This document shows positions 7,108 to 15,583 of a stretch of 38,525 nt of DNA, one piece after another. The stretch comes from an uncultured Alphaproteobacteria bacterium (GTDB lineage Bacteria > Pseudomonadota > Alphaproteobacteria > UBA8366 > JADFVY01). Both the position numbers and the translations under genes were made by a program. The first letter of the stretch is position 1, and every line of letters begins with the position of its first letter. Location of the stretch: assembly GCA_947259795.1 (NCBI GenBank), contig CAMYNJ010000046.1:1-38525 (forward strand), given 5' to 3'. The notes beneath the pieces were generated by a model. It was not told where the DNA came from. It ran no database searches and was given only the letters and a program-made list of their open reading frames with translations.

Positions 7108-7927
7108 TCAGCTGGGGCGGTCGTGCAGCCGCAGCCAGATGCGCCGGGCCTCTTCAAGCCCTTTCAGCGCATCCCCCTCGATTCGGTCATATCGGCTGAC
7201 CTTGGAGTATTTCTTCATGACCTCGCGGCCCTCCGGGGTCTTTTCCATCTGTTCCAGAATGACGGCGATCGCCTCCTGCGCCTCGGCAGGGATGGACGCA
7301 TTCACCATCAGGACAGACCGGATAACCGGCTTGGTCTCGTAAATGACCTGGAGGTCATTCCGCAGGTCATCGGGCACGGTATCGTCTTCCATTGAGCTGC
7401 ATCAGGTCGAAGCCGGCGGATTCGATCGCGTTGCGCGGCAAGAGATAGCCGGACGTCGAGCCGGCATCTTCGAACGACACACGGCGGCCGGCCAGGTCGG
7501 CGAGGCCGCGCACCGCACTGTCCTTACGCACGACGATGACGCTGTGGTATTCGGGAACGCCCTTCTTCCACTCGCGCATCAGGATGTCGACCACGCCTTC
7601 GCTCTCAAGCTGGATCGCCATGAACGGGGTCTCGGACAGGATATCGACTCTGCCGGCCCGCATCAGGTCCGCCATTTCGGCCTGGGTTTCAACCATGACC
7701 GTCCCGACCGACGTCACGCCGTAATCGGCAAGCTCGCCGGCAAGATATTCAGCCATCCGGTCAAGCCGTTTCTGGTGCTTATCCGGATTGTCGGTAATCC
7801 GGCCGATGACCAGCATCGAGCCCTCCGCCGCCTGTGCAGGCGCGATGGCCGTGGCCAGGAGCAGCATCGGGAGAAATCCGCCAATCAACAGGCGGGCAGG
7901 GAATTTGAACATCAATACGGCCTCCAC
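7108..7927 (-). pseudogene. PhnD-type phosphate/phosphonate binding protein, frameshifted with internal deletion
   Basis: Two adjoining frames make up one protein. The 5' part (7927 to about 7390) has a signal peptide (MFKFPARLLIGGFLPMLLLATAIAPAQAA) and the first lobe of a PhnD-like binding protein, including VDILSETPFMA and RRVSFEDAGSTSGYLLPR. It then runs out of frame and stops at 7367. The 3' part, in another frame from about 7392 to 7108, holds the end of the second lobe (DLQVIYETKPVIRSV, then EGREVMKKYSKV and the tail). The junction lies near 7385-7395. Intact relatives have roughly 50 more residues between these pieces, so a deletion with frameshift is the simplest reading. No permease or ATPase gene is adjacent. 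A sequencing error alone would not explain the missing segment. Confidence 0.8.
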
Positions 7928-8264
7928 TAAATCATGATTTCGATACGAAAATTAAATCGACCGGCCCCGATTCAGGCCGGCCATACTTCTAAAGAAGCAC
8001 ATGGATCAGAACGACAACGCTAATCCTGCAGAAAAATTCCTAAGAAAATGTTCGCATGCGTGTGATCGGTCCCTCGCAGATGCTGTAGCATTACACCGAT
8101 CCATCACCTGCTCTCGGCGTTCAATTGCGGCCGCTGTCCGGGCTGGAGACGTATGCGGCGGCTGCCACAGCAGGCCATCGCGGCCGTTGGACCGGCTTCC
8201 GGTTACGTCGTAAAAGAGTAGCCGCGAGCTGATATTTCCGGCCTTCTAAACCAGGGAGAGAATC
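7928..8264. other. 337-base intergenic region
   Basis: Contains a 12-bp perfect palindrome AAATCATGATTT (7929-7940), just upstream of the decayed binding protein. A GC hairpin CCGGCC/GGCCGG lies at 7961-7980. An open frame at 8001-8213 is not protein-like. The last 12 bases hold the ribosome-binding site (GGGAGAG) of the next gene. Confidence 0.5.
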
Positions 8265-8651
8265 ATGCCGTTCATGCTCAAGATCCAGTGGGACTTGAAG
8301 GAAGGCCGCGAGGCCGACTTCAAGGCGAACCAGGAAAAACTCTGCCAGGTGATGTCCGACGACCATCCGGGCGTCATCTGCTATCACGCCGACTACCCGT
8401 CCCCAGGCGTCAGCCAGTGGACCGAGGTCTACGCCACGAACGAAAGCTTCAAGGCGCATCTCGCCAACGAGAAAGGCAAGGCGCCGCTGGGCGCCTGCAT
8501 CGACGCCAGCGCCAAGATCACCTGCCGCTGCTGGGGCGACCCGGACGCGGGATCGAAGGAAATCCTCGCCGGTTTCGGCGCGACATACCACGAATCGGCA
8601 AAAAACGCCTTCGTCCTGAACCCCCGCGCCGACAAGGATTCGCTGGTTTAG
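8265..8651 (+). CDS. Putative dimeric alpha/beta-barrel (monooxygenase-like) protein
   Basis: 128 residues. The first 80 read like the ferredoxin-like fold of antibiotic-biosynthesis-monooxygenase (ABM) proteins: a first strand FMLKIQWDLKEGREADFKAN, a helix, a second strand GVICYHADYP, then a strand SQWTEVYATNESFKAHL. The pattern EVYATNESFKAHLAN matches the E-x-Y-x-x-x-x-x-F-x-x-H segment common in that fold. A tail with CRCWGDPD and ATYHESAKNAFV is extra. No cofactor residues can be assigned. A GGGAGAG ribosome-binding site precedes the ATG. It stands alone; function unknown. Confidence 0.65.
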   Translation: MPFMLKIQWDLKEGREADFKANQEKLCQVMSDDHPGVICYHADYPSPGVSQWTEVYATNESFKAHLANEKGKAPLGACIDASAKITCRCWGDPDAGSKEILAGFGATYHESAKNAFVLNPRADKDSLV

Positions 8652-8846
8652 GAACGCCCGGGCCGAGATCGCATCGATCAGGCGCTCGCCTTCCGGACGG
8701 CAGGGCCGGGCGGCCGTCGCTGCAACTTCAACGCGGCTCTTGGAGAGTATGAACGCCGCGCCACGCTCAGCCGGCCAGAGGGATGGCAGCGGGATCAGGT
8801 TACGAATTTCCTATCGGGGCTTGTGGCACTGGCCGGCCCCTTACTT

Positions 8847-9281
8847 TCAGTTGATTTCCGTATGAATGGAATAGATCACCTCGCCATCGCGAATGAGCAG
8901 GTAACCCTCGCTGCCGTACAATGCCTTCCATGTTTCCGGGCTTGTTCGGTAATGGAAGAGACAGTCGCCTTTCTCATATCGCCTTTTCAGTTCTTCCCAT
9001 CTTTCATTAGTGAAACCGAACGGGAGCGTTGCCTCTCGCCCCTCCATGTTTACCGTTACCATCTCTCTTTGCTCGGCATCGGCAACGGACATTTTCTTAA
9101 ATGTTTCCAGCGGCAACTGGACCAGCACCAGCACCCTTCCCGCGCCGCAGGTATCTTCCTCCCAGGCCAGACTGCCGACCAGCACGGCCAGGACGCCCAG
9201 CATCAACAGGAGCTTTGTGGGTAACCGCATGCGCGACCACACTGCCTTGAGGGCGCCGACGGGATGTAGTTTTTCGGTCAT
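8847..9281 (-). CDS. Small membrane-anchored protein of unknown function
   Basis: 144 residues. One predicted membrane helix lies at about 24-41 (TKLLLMLGVLAVLVGSLAW), with positive residues before it, so the remaining ~100 residues should face the periplasm. Two cysteines (DTCGAG, GDCLFHY) may pair there. The rest has segments such as GREATLPFGFTNERWEEL and GSEGYLLIRDGEVIYSI that I do not recognise. Its ATG overlaps the stop of the upstream gene (ATGA at 9278-9281), so the two form an operon and may work together. Confidence 0.65.
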   Translation of the reverse strand: MTEKLHPVGALKAVWSRMRLPTKLLLMLGVLAVLVGSLAWEEDTCGAGRVLVLVQLPLETFKKMSVADAEQREMVTVNMEGREATLPFGFTNERWEELKRRYEKGDCLFHYRTSPETWKALYGSEGYLLIRDGEVIYSIHTEIN

Positions 9282-10084
9282 TCGCTCCCCCGACTGAAGA
9301 GCCGCCCCAAAAATCCGGACTTCGCAGCGATTTTCGGCTCCAGAATGCGCCCGCAGAGCCAGAATGTGCCGGAGGCGATTCCGCCGACGACCGGCGTCGT
9401 TTCAATCAGTTCAAGGTCGGAAACCACGTCGATTTCCCCACCCAGCGTGCGAACCCGAATCCAGGCGTAGCGGCCGTCGGTCAGGGGGTTTGTCAGTTCC
9501 CGCGCCTCCAGGATGTGGCCCGTAAAAATCGCGTGGGACTCCGGCGGCTCGGTCGTCTCGCCGTCCGGACGGAACAGGCCGGAGGGGATAAACGATTCCG
9601 ACGCGAATTTGATCTCGTCTTCCTGGGCCTCGTCGAAACTGTCTTCCGACTCGTAAATCGACAATTCGTGGGCAAAAGCCGACAATCGAACTTGGCTGAC
9701 GAAGGGATAGTCCAGATTTCCGTACACCGCCTTATCGACCAGATCGAAGACGAACGGATAACTGCCGCTTTCCGGTTCATCCCCTTGCGGATCGGCCCAG
9801 CCGTATACGGCGCCCTCCATCGGTGTATCATCCGGCCGGCCGACCAAGGCAGTCACGGCCACGCGCATTTCGGATTTTCCGTTGAAGTACGGCGTGACGC
9901 CGACGATGGACCCACGCTTGTCGAGCTGTAGCCATAGTTCCGCCCCCTGCTCGCACGACCATCGAAGATAGGCGCCCTTGCCGCAGGAAATCTCCTCGAC
10001 GTTTTCGGCAGCCTTCTCCAGAAGCGCGTGCATTTCCTCCTCGGATTCGACGGGCATTCCAATCGATGAAAAATGGCTTGGCAT
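9278..10084 (-). CDS. Conserved hypothetical protein, soluble, two-part
   Basis: 268 residues from the ATG at 10084 (MPSHFSSIGMPVESEEEMHALLEKA). No signal peptide or membrane segment is visible, so it is probably cytoplasmic. The first half is an alpha/beta region with acidic stretches (EDSFDEAQEDE). The C-terminal third reads as a small beta-barrel: HAIFTGHILEARELTNPLTD, then YAWIRVRTLGGEIDVVSD and GTFWLCGRIL. I have no functional assignment. Base composition is slightly less GC-rich than the operons around it. It precedes and overlaps the membrane-anchored gene by 4 bases. An upstream extension of the frame to 10279 is not protein-like. Confidence 0.65.
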   Translation of the reverse strand: MPSHFSSIGMPVESEEEMHALLEKAAENVEEISCGKGAYLRWSCEQGAELWLQLDKRGSIVGVTPYFNGKSEMRVAVTALVGRPDDTPMEGAVYGWADPQGDEPESGSYPFVFDLVDKAVYGNLDYPFVSQVRLSAFAHELSIYESEDSFDEAQEDEIKFASESFIPSGLFRPDGETTEPPESHAIFTGHILEARELTNPLTDGRYAWIRVRTLGGEIDVVSDLELIETTPVVGGIASGTFWLCGRILEPKIAAKSGFLGRLFSRGSE

Positions 10085-10172
10085 TTGGCAACCCTTCAAT
10101 ATTGTTCGCTTCGCTGCAACCGTCGTCCTAACCTGGACTTGCCACCACCGGCGCCAGGGCCGGACTCCGGAT

Positions 10173-10619
10173 CTACTTTTTGTTCCGGTGATAGGTGAGC
10201 GCCATTGCGATACAGGTGGACAGGGGCCCTTCCGGCACGCGATCGGACGCTTTGAACAAAATGGCGCGGTTACCTTCAAAGCGGAATTCTTCGGGAAACA
10301 GAGTTCGGAAGCTGTCGATCAGGGTTGTTCCGCAATGGAAGTAGATTGCATAGGAATCGGGTGCCGAACGCTTCCAGCCGATCCTGACCGTACTACCGCT
10401 CCGGCTGGCCGCGGTCAGATAGGCGGGCTCGTTCCATTTAAGCGTTTCCGTCAGCAGGCCGACGCCTTCGGTCCGGGCCGCCGTATCAAATATCAGTTGC
10501 CGCAACGCCTCGAGCTTCGGACGCATGGCCGCTGGATAGCCATCGAACACTGCCGCGACCTCTGGCGTCATCGCGGGGACGGTCGCGCAGCTCACGGCTT
10601 TGAATGGTCTCGAAGTCAT
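10173..10619 (-). CDS. DUF1801 family protein
   Basis: 148 residues from the ATG at 10619, which overlaps the stop of the Atm1-type exporter (ATGA), making it the second gene of that operon. It has the DUF1801/YdhG-like pattern: VFDGYPAAMRPKLEALRQL, then LTETLKWNEPAYL, IGWKRSAPDSYAIYFHCG and GNRAILF. The fold is shared with proteins of unclear function; an iron-related chaperone role has been proposed for some relatives but is not established. A shorter start at 10571 is possible, but the coupling favours 10619. Confidence 0.8.
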   Translation of the reverse strand: MTSRPFKAVSCATVPAMTPEVAAVFDGYPAAMRPKLEALRQLIFDTAARTEGVGLLTETLKWNEPAYLTAASRSGSTVRIGWKRSAPDSYAIYFHCGTTLIDSFRTLFPEEFRFEGNRAILFKASDRVPEGPLSTCIAMALTYHRNKK

Positions 10620-12475
10620 CCCGCCACCGGCGCGGGTTCCGCGATCTGTTCCCCCGCCTCGTCCCCGCCATTGCGCCCCTCCTGCTGGCGCTGCCACATC
10701 GCGGCATAGGCGCCCTCTTTCGCCAGCAGCTCGGCATGCCGGCCGCGCTCGCAGATCTGGCCCTGGTCCAGGACGATGATTTCGTCGGCGCCGACGACCG
10801 TCGACAGCCGGTGCGCAATCACCAGCGTCGTGCGGTTGGCGGAAACCTCGTCCAGGCTTTTCTGGATTTCCTGTTCGGTGTGGGTGTCCAGCGCCGATGT
10901 TGCCTCGTCGAACAGCAGGATGGCCGGTTGCTTGAGGATCGTGCGGGCGATGGCGACACGCTGTTTTTCGCCGCCGGAGAGCTTCAGGCCGCGCTCGCCG
11001 ACGCGCGTCTGATATCCGTCGGGGGTGGACATGACAAAGTCGTGGATGCGGGCCATGCGCGCGGCCTCCTCGATCTCGGCGGGGGTGGCGTCGGGGCGGC
11101 CATAGGCGATGTTGTAGTAGATGGTGTCGTTGAACAGCACCGTGTCCTGCGGCACGATGCCGATGGCGGCGCGCAGGCTCGCCTGTGACACCTCGCGGAT
11201 GTCCTGGCCGTCGATGCGCACGGCGCCTTCGGTCACATCGTAGAATCGGAAGAGGATGCGGCTGACGGTCGATTTGCCGGCGCCGCTGGGGCCGACGATG
11301 GCGACCTTCTTGCCGGGCGGCACGGTGAAACCGACGTCCTTCAGGATCGGCCGGCGCTCGTCGTAGGCGAAATTGACATGGTCGAAGGTAACCTCGCCGC
11401 CGCTCACCGCCAGCGCCGGGGCGCCGGGGCGGTCCGCCACCTCGCGCTCCACCTTCAACAGCCCGAACATAGCGTCCATGTCGGTCAGCGACTGGCGGAT
11501 CTGGCGGTAGACGAAGCCGAGGAAGTTGAGCGGCATGTAGAGCTGGATCAGGTAGGCGTTGACCAGCACGAAATCGCCGATCGTCATGGTCCCGGCGATG
11601 ACCCCGAGCGCGGCCATGGCGTTGATCACCACCAGCCCGATGGCGATGATACCGGCCTGGCCGATATTCAGCATGGCGAGGCTGACCTTGCTGCGGATGG
11701 CGGCACGCTCATACTGTTTCAGGGCGCTGTCGTAGCGGCGCGATTCATGGGCCTCGTTGCCGAAATACTTGACCGTCTCGAAATTCAGCAGGCTGTCGAT
11801 CGCCTTGGTGTTGGCCTCGGTGTCACGCTCGTTCATCTCGCGCCGGAACTTGATGCGCCATTCGGTGACGAGCAGCGAAAAGGCGATATAGCCGAAGATG
11901 GTGACCGCGGTGACGGCCGCGAAGCGCCAGTCGAACAGCCCCCACAGGATGCCGCAAACCAGCAGGATCTCCAGCAACGTCGGCACGATATTGAAGATCA
12001 TGAAGTTCAGCAGGAACTCGATGCCCGACACGCCGCGCTCGATGACGCGGCTGAGCCCACCGGTCTGGCGGTCGAGATGGAAGCGCAGGCTGAGCGCGTG
12101 GAGATGCTCGAAGGCCTTCAGCGCCGAGGTCCGCATGGCGCGCTGGGCGACTTTGGCGAAGACCGCGTCGCGCAATTCGCCGAAGGCGACCGAGAACAGC
12201 CGCGCCACGCCATAGGCGACCAGCAGACCGATGGGCAGCGCGATCGCCGCACCGGCCTCGCCGGTCAGGATATCCACCGCCTGCTTGTAGAACAGCGGCA
12301 CATAGACGTTGGTCAGCTTGGCCCCGACCAGCAGGGCCAGGGCCAGCACCACCCGCCCGCGCAGCTCCAGCGAGCCGCGCGGCCAGAGATGCGGTGCGAG
12401 CATGCGGAACGCGCGGAATTCGTTGCCGCCGCCGGGGCGGTCGGCGGATGATCCCAGTAGTTTCGACTTGCGCAT
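10616..12475 (-). CDS. Atm1/HMT1-type ABC exporter (fused permease and ATPase)
   Basis: About 619 residues, usual for a half-size exporter that works as a homodimer in the inner membrane. The N-terminal half has six predicted helices. The family signature NFETVKYFGNE (about 231-241), followed by a helix with RRYDSALKQYERAAI, identifies the Atm1/HMT1 clade. The C-terminal ATPase has Walker A GPSGAGKS (395-402), signature LSGGEKQ (499-505), Walker B ILLFDE (519-524) and the H-loop in VIAHRLS. Bacterial and mitochondrial members export glutathione-derived sulfur or metal-linked compounds. An alternative ATG at 12544 adds 23 arginine-rich residues. I prefer 12475 because it leaves 110 bases for divergent promoters, but neither start has a clear ribosome-binding site. 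Confidence 0.88.
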   Translation of the reverse strand: MRKSKLLGSSADRPGGGNEFRAFRMLAPHLWPRGSLELRGRVVLALALLVGAKLTNVYVPLFYKQAVDILTGEAGAAIALPIGLLVAYGVARLFSVAFGELRDAVFAKVAQRAMRTSALKAFEHLHALSLRFHLDRQTGGLSRVIERGVSGIEFLLNFMIFNIVPTLLEILLVCGILWGLFDWRFAAVTAVTIFGYIAFSLLVTEWRIKFRREMNERDTEANTKAIDSLLNFETVKYFGNEAHESRRYDSALKQYERAAIRSKVSLAMLNIGQAGIIAIGLVVINAMAALGVIAGTMTIGDFVLVNAYLIQLYMPLNFLGFVYRQIRQSLTDMDAMFGLLKVEREVADRPGAPALAVSGGEVTFDHVNFAYDERRPILKDVGFTVPPGKKVAIVGPSGAGKSTVSRILFRFYDVTEGAVRIDGQDIREVSQASLRAAIGIVPQDTVLFNDTIYYNIAYGRPDATPAEIEEAARMARIHDFVMSTPDGYQTRVGERGLKLSGGEKQRVAIARTILKQPAILLFDEATSALDTHTEQEIQKSLDEVSANRTTLVIAHRLSTVVGADEIIVLDQGQICERGRHAELLAKEGAYAAMWQRQQEGRNGGDEAGEQIAEPAPVAG

Positions 12476-12585
12476 GGCGATCCGTTGTTCTGTTGGCTTG
12501 ACCCTGCGGCGGGCGGACTTATGCTGCGGGCGAAGGCGATCCATGTAATTTTGGTTCGCCCCGCCCGGATTACCAGAGTTGGTGC

Positions 12586-13656
12586 ATGATTGACATTGGC
12601 GACTTCGCGCCGGATTTCGTTTTGCCGGACGAAAAGGGACGCAAGGTTTTCTCCCGCGCGCCGCATTTCGCGGGGCGGTTCATCCTGATTCTGTTGCTGC
12701 CGCGGGCCGACGACCCGGCCCAGCAGGCGATGCTGCGCGACTGCGCGGCCCGGGCGGCGGAAGCGGACGGCGCCGGCATCTCGATCCTGGCGATCACAAA
12801 CAAATCGCCGGCCGAGAACAATATGCTGCGGCTGGCCTCACAGGCGCCGTTCAAGCTGCTGTCGGACGCCGGCGGCAAGGTGCTGGCCGAATACGGCGCG
12901 GGCCAGCAACCCCGCGCGCTGCTGGTCGACGCCAATGCGCGCGTCGTCGCCTTCCCCCTGCCCCAGGCACTCGTCGGCACGGCGCTGGCCGAAGCCGCCA
13001 GTCCGCGGCGCGTCACCGAGCCCTTGGTGATCGCCGCACAGGCGCCGGTGCTGGCGATGCCCGACGTGCTGAGCCCGGCCGATTGCTGCCTGCTGATCGA
13101 GCTGTGGCAGCGCGAGAATATCGAGACCGGGGTCGCCACCGAACAGAGCGGCGTCGGCGGCCAGGAGATCGATCACACATACAAGAACCGCCGCGACCAC
13201 CAGGTCGCCGACCCCGAGGTGATGCGCCTGGTCAACGACCGGCTGGCCCGGCGCATCGTGCCGGAGGTGCGCAAGGCCTTCAATTACGAGATCACCCGCT
13301 TCGAACATCTGCGGATCGGCGCCTACGACGCCGGGGCCGGCTATTTCCGGGCCCACCGCGACAATACCAAGCCGGCCACCGCGCACCGCAAGTTCGCCCT
13401 GACGCTATGCCTCAACGACGAATACGAGGGCGGCTATCTGAATTTCCCGGAATATGGCAGGCAGCTCTATCGGCCGCCGGCGGGCGGGGCGGTGGTGTTC
13501 TCGACCTCGCTGCTGCATGAGGTGACGGATGTCACCGGCGGGCGGCGCTTCGCGCTGATCACCTTCTTCTTCGGCGAGGCCGAATACCGCGAGCGCATGG
13601 CGCGCTACGAGAAGGCCCGCGCCGCCGGGCGCGAAGCGGAATTCGATCAGACGTAA
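12586..13656 (+). CDS. Peroxiredoxin-like domain fused to 2-oxoglutarate/Fe(II) oxygenase
   Basis: 356 residues in two domains. Residues 1-150 follow the AhpC/TSA (redoxin) fold: GDFAPDFVLPDEKGRKV, ILLLPRADDP, FKLLSDAGGKVLAEYG and PRALLVDANARVV. However, no cysteine sits where the peroxidatic one belongs (after the DDP at 42-44), so this domain is probably not a working peroxidase. Residues 155-335 are a prolyl-4-hydroxylase-like 2OG oxygenase. The iron ligands are His257 and Asp259 (FRAHRDN) and His311 (SLLHEV); Arg321 or Arg320 (TGGRRFAL) would bind 2-oxoglutarate. The substrate is unknown; a protein or small-molecule hydroxylase is the family expectation. Its 3' end overlaps the convergent antiporter gene by 10 bases. 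Confidence 0.82.
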   Translation: MIDIGDFAPDFVLPDEKGRKVFSRAPHFAGRFILILLLPRADDPAQQAMLRDCAARAAEADGAGISILAITNKSPAENNMLRLASQAPFKLLSDAGGKVLAEYGAGQQPRALLVDANARVVAFPLPQALVGTALAEAASPRRVTEPLVIAAQAPVLAMPDVLSPADCCLLIELWQRENIETGVATEQSGVGGQEIDHTYKNRRDHQVADPEVMRLVNDRLARRIVPEVRKAFNYEITRFEHLRIGAYDAGAGYFRAHRDNTKPATAHRKFALTLCLNDEYEGGYLNFPEYGRQLYRPPAGGAVVFSTSLLHEVTDVTGGRRFALITFFFGEAEYRERMARYEKARAAGREAEFDQT

Positions 13657-15332
13657 GTCAGCAGCAGATAGACCAGCAGCAGGATTGCCATCCAGAGCGC
13701 GGTACTGCCGGTCGGCCAGGTGCGGGCCATCACGCCGGCGGGGCCATGATGCTTGAAAATCCGAGTGATGAAGCGTTCCAGCCGCCGCTCGAGCGCCGTC
13801 CAGGCGGCCGCATAGGCGTCGACCCCGAGATAGCTGAATTCCTTGCCCAGAATACCGAAGAACTTGCGATAGAACCAGTCGAAGTCGAGGCTGATGGTCA
13901 GCGTCCGTTTCATCATCGGCAGGCAGACGAAGAACGCCGCGCCGGAAAACAGCAGAAGCTGCAATATGTTAATCACATGTGGCGCCGTATAAGGCACATA
14001 GTCCACCGGATAAGGCAGCAGGGCATAGAGCGTGCCCGGGAACACGCCGATGGCGATGCAGAGGAAGGCGAACAGGATCATCGCCCAGCGCATGTTGAGC
14101 GGCGGATCCTTCGGGCGAAGCCCTGAATCCTTCTGGAAAAACACGAACCAGGGAAACTTGATGCCGGCATGCAGGAACACCCCCGCCGACGCCGCGGTCA
14201 GCAGGAACCAGACGACCGCCATATTGCTGTCGACCGCGGCCTGGCCGATCATCGATTTGCTGATGAAGCCGGACGTCAGCGGGAACGACGAAATGGCCAA
14301 TGCCCCGATGATGCCGCAGATCGTGGTCAAAGGCATCGACTGGAACAGTCCGCCGAGGTCGGTGCATTTTCGCTTGCCCGTCATGTGCAATACCGATCCC
14401 GCCGACATCAGCAGCAGCGCCTTGTAGATGATATGCGCGAAAGCATGCGCGGCGGCGCCGTTCAGCGCCATCTCGGTGCCGATGCCGACGCCGGTCACCA
14501 TGAAGCCGACCTGGTTGACGATACTGTAGGCCAGGATGCGCCGCATGTCGTTTTCCAGCAGCGCATAGATAATCCCGTAGAACACCATGTAGAGGCCGAC
14601 GAAGACCAGGATCTCGGCGCCGGGGAAGCCACGCAGCAGTACGTAGACGGCGGTCTTGGTGGTGAAGGCGGACAGGAACACCATGCCGCCGGGAGAGGCT
14701 TCGGGATAGGCGTCGGCGAGCCAGGCCGACAATGGCGGCGCGGCCGCGTTGAGCAGGAAGCCGATCAGGATCAGCCATGTGCCTACATCTTCCGGCTTCA
14801 TGGCGACGAAATCGGTGCCGTTGCCGGCCTGGACATGAGCGACGATGCCGGCCATCAGCACGACGCCGCCCAGCAGATGAATCATCAAATAGCGGAACGA
14901 CGCCTTCCAGGCGTTCTCGTTCCCGGCCGCCCACAGCACCATGGTCGAGGCCAGCGCCATGACCTCCCAGAATACGAAGACGGTGATCAGGTCGCCGGCG
15001 AAGGCGACGCCGATCGCGCCGCCGGCGTAGATATAGGCGGCGATAATTTCGAGGAACCGGCTCTGGCGGATGGCGTAGAGCGCACCGGCCGCGGCCATGA
15101 TCGCGAAGATGGTGGCGAACAGCCGGCTCAGCGCGTCGACCTCCAGCGGCTCGACGGCCATGCCCAGGAACGAGAATTGCAGCAGGACGCCGTCGGGAAG
15201 GGTCCACAGATGGGCCAGCACGGCGACCGGCAGCACCAGCGTGACTGCCTCGCGCGCCCGTCCGCGCAGCAGCAACAGCAGCACGGCGCCGAGGATCAGG
15301 AGCAGGCCCGGCGGGAACGCCTCAATCGTCAT
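13647..15332 (-). CDS. MrpD/NuoL-M-N-type antiporter subunit, third copy (long)
   Basis: 561 residues, last gene of the Mrp operon. It has about 14 or more predicted helices and the two charged landmarks of proton-channel subunits: the glutamate in VFVFWEVMALAS and the lysine in HAFAHIIYKALLLMSAG. A further lysine is in AFTTKTAVYVLLR. A C-terminal extension of about 80 residues (from about FDWFYRKFFGILGKEF), ending in a final helix, makes it longer than the other two copies. It would sit in the membrane arm and translocate protons or sodium. It overlaps the preceding small membrane-protein gene by 11 bases. Confidence 0.88.
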   Translation of the reverse strand: MTIEAFPPGLLLILGAVLLLLLRGRAREAVTLVLPVAVLAHLWTLPDGVLLQFSFLGMAVEPLEVDALSRLFATIFAIMAAAGALYAIRQSRFLEIIAAYIYAGGAIGVAFAGDLITVFVFWEVMALASTMVLWAAGNENAWKASFRYLMIHLLGGVVLMAGIVAHVQAGNGTDFVAMKPEDVGTWLILIGFLLNAAAPPLSAWLADAYPEASPGGMVFLSAFTTKTAVYVLLRGFPGAEILVFVGLYMVFYGIIYALLENDMRRILAYSIVNQVGFMVTGVGIGTEMALNGAAAHAFAHIIYKALLLMSAGSVLHMTGKRKCTDLGGLFQSMPLTTICGIIGALAISSFPLTSGFISKSMIGQAAVDSNMAVVWFLLTAASAGVFLHAGIKFPWFVFFQKDSGLRPKDPPLNMRWAMILFAFLCIAIGVFPGTLYALLPYPVDYVPYTAPHVINILQLLLFSGAAFFVCLPMMKRTLTISLDFDWFYRKFFGILGKEFSYLGVDAYAAAWTALERRLERFITRIFKHHGPAGVMARTWPTGSTALWMAILLLVYLLLTYV

Positions 15333-15582
15333 AGTAGCTGTCCCTGCGCTTCAGGAAGATGCCGAGCAGCTTGGCCAGGACAACCATGGCCACGCAGGTG
15401 ACGAATCCAAACCAGGAATAGAAAAACAAGGTTCCATCGATGCCGAATGCGGGATGGGGCTCAAGGGCAACATCGAGCAGCGCGACAAACGCCAGAACGG
15501 CCGCCGAAACATAGGTCAGCTTGCGGATGTTCGCCGGCCTGACCAGCCAGTGCTTGTCCCTGGTTTCGGGCGCGTCGGTCAT
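15322..15582 (-). CDS. Small two-helix membrane protein inside the Mrp operon
   Basis: 86 residues from the ATG at 15582, chosen because a GGAGG ribosome-binding site lies five bases upstream. A TTG at 15600 in the same frame would lose that site. Two predicted membrane helices lie at about 23-40 (LTYVSAAVLAFVALLDV) and 52-73 (FFYSWFGFVTCVAMVVLAKLLG), with an ending KRRDSYYDD. The gene begins one base after the second MrpD-like gene ends and overlaps the third. I do not recognise it. Its position between two proton-channel subunits suggests an accessory subunit of the complex (inference). Confidence 0.75.
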   Translation of the reverse strand: MTDAPETRDKHWLVRPANIRKLTYVSAAVLAFVALLDVALEPHPAFGIDGTLFFYSWFGFVTCVAMVVLAKLLGIFLKRRDSYYDD

Positions 15583-15583
15583 C

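Noticed and set aside
8001-8213. 70-codon frame in the gap before the barrel protein
   Set aside because: No ribosome-binding site and no recognisable pattern; product looks random with scattered cysteines and arginines.
11378-12451. Open frame of 357 codons opposite the Atm1-type exporter
   Set aside because: Shadow frame; the exporter has all ABC motifs and the opposite product is unlike any protein.
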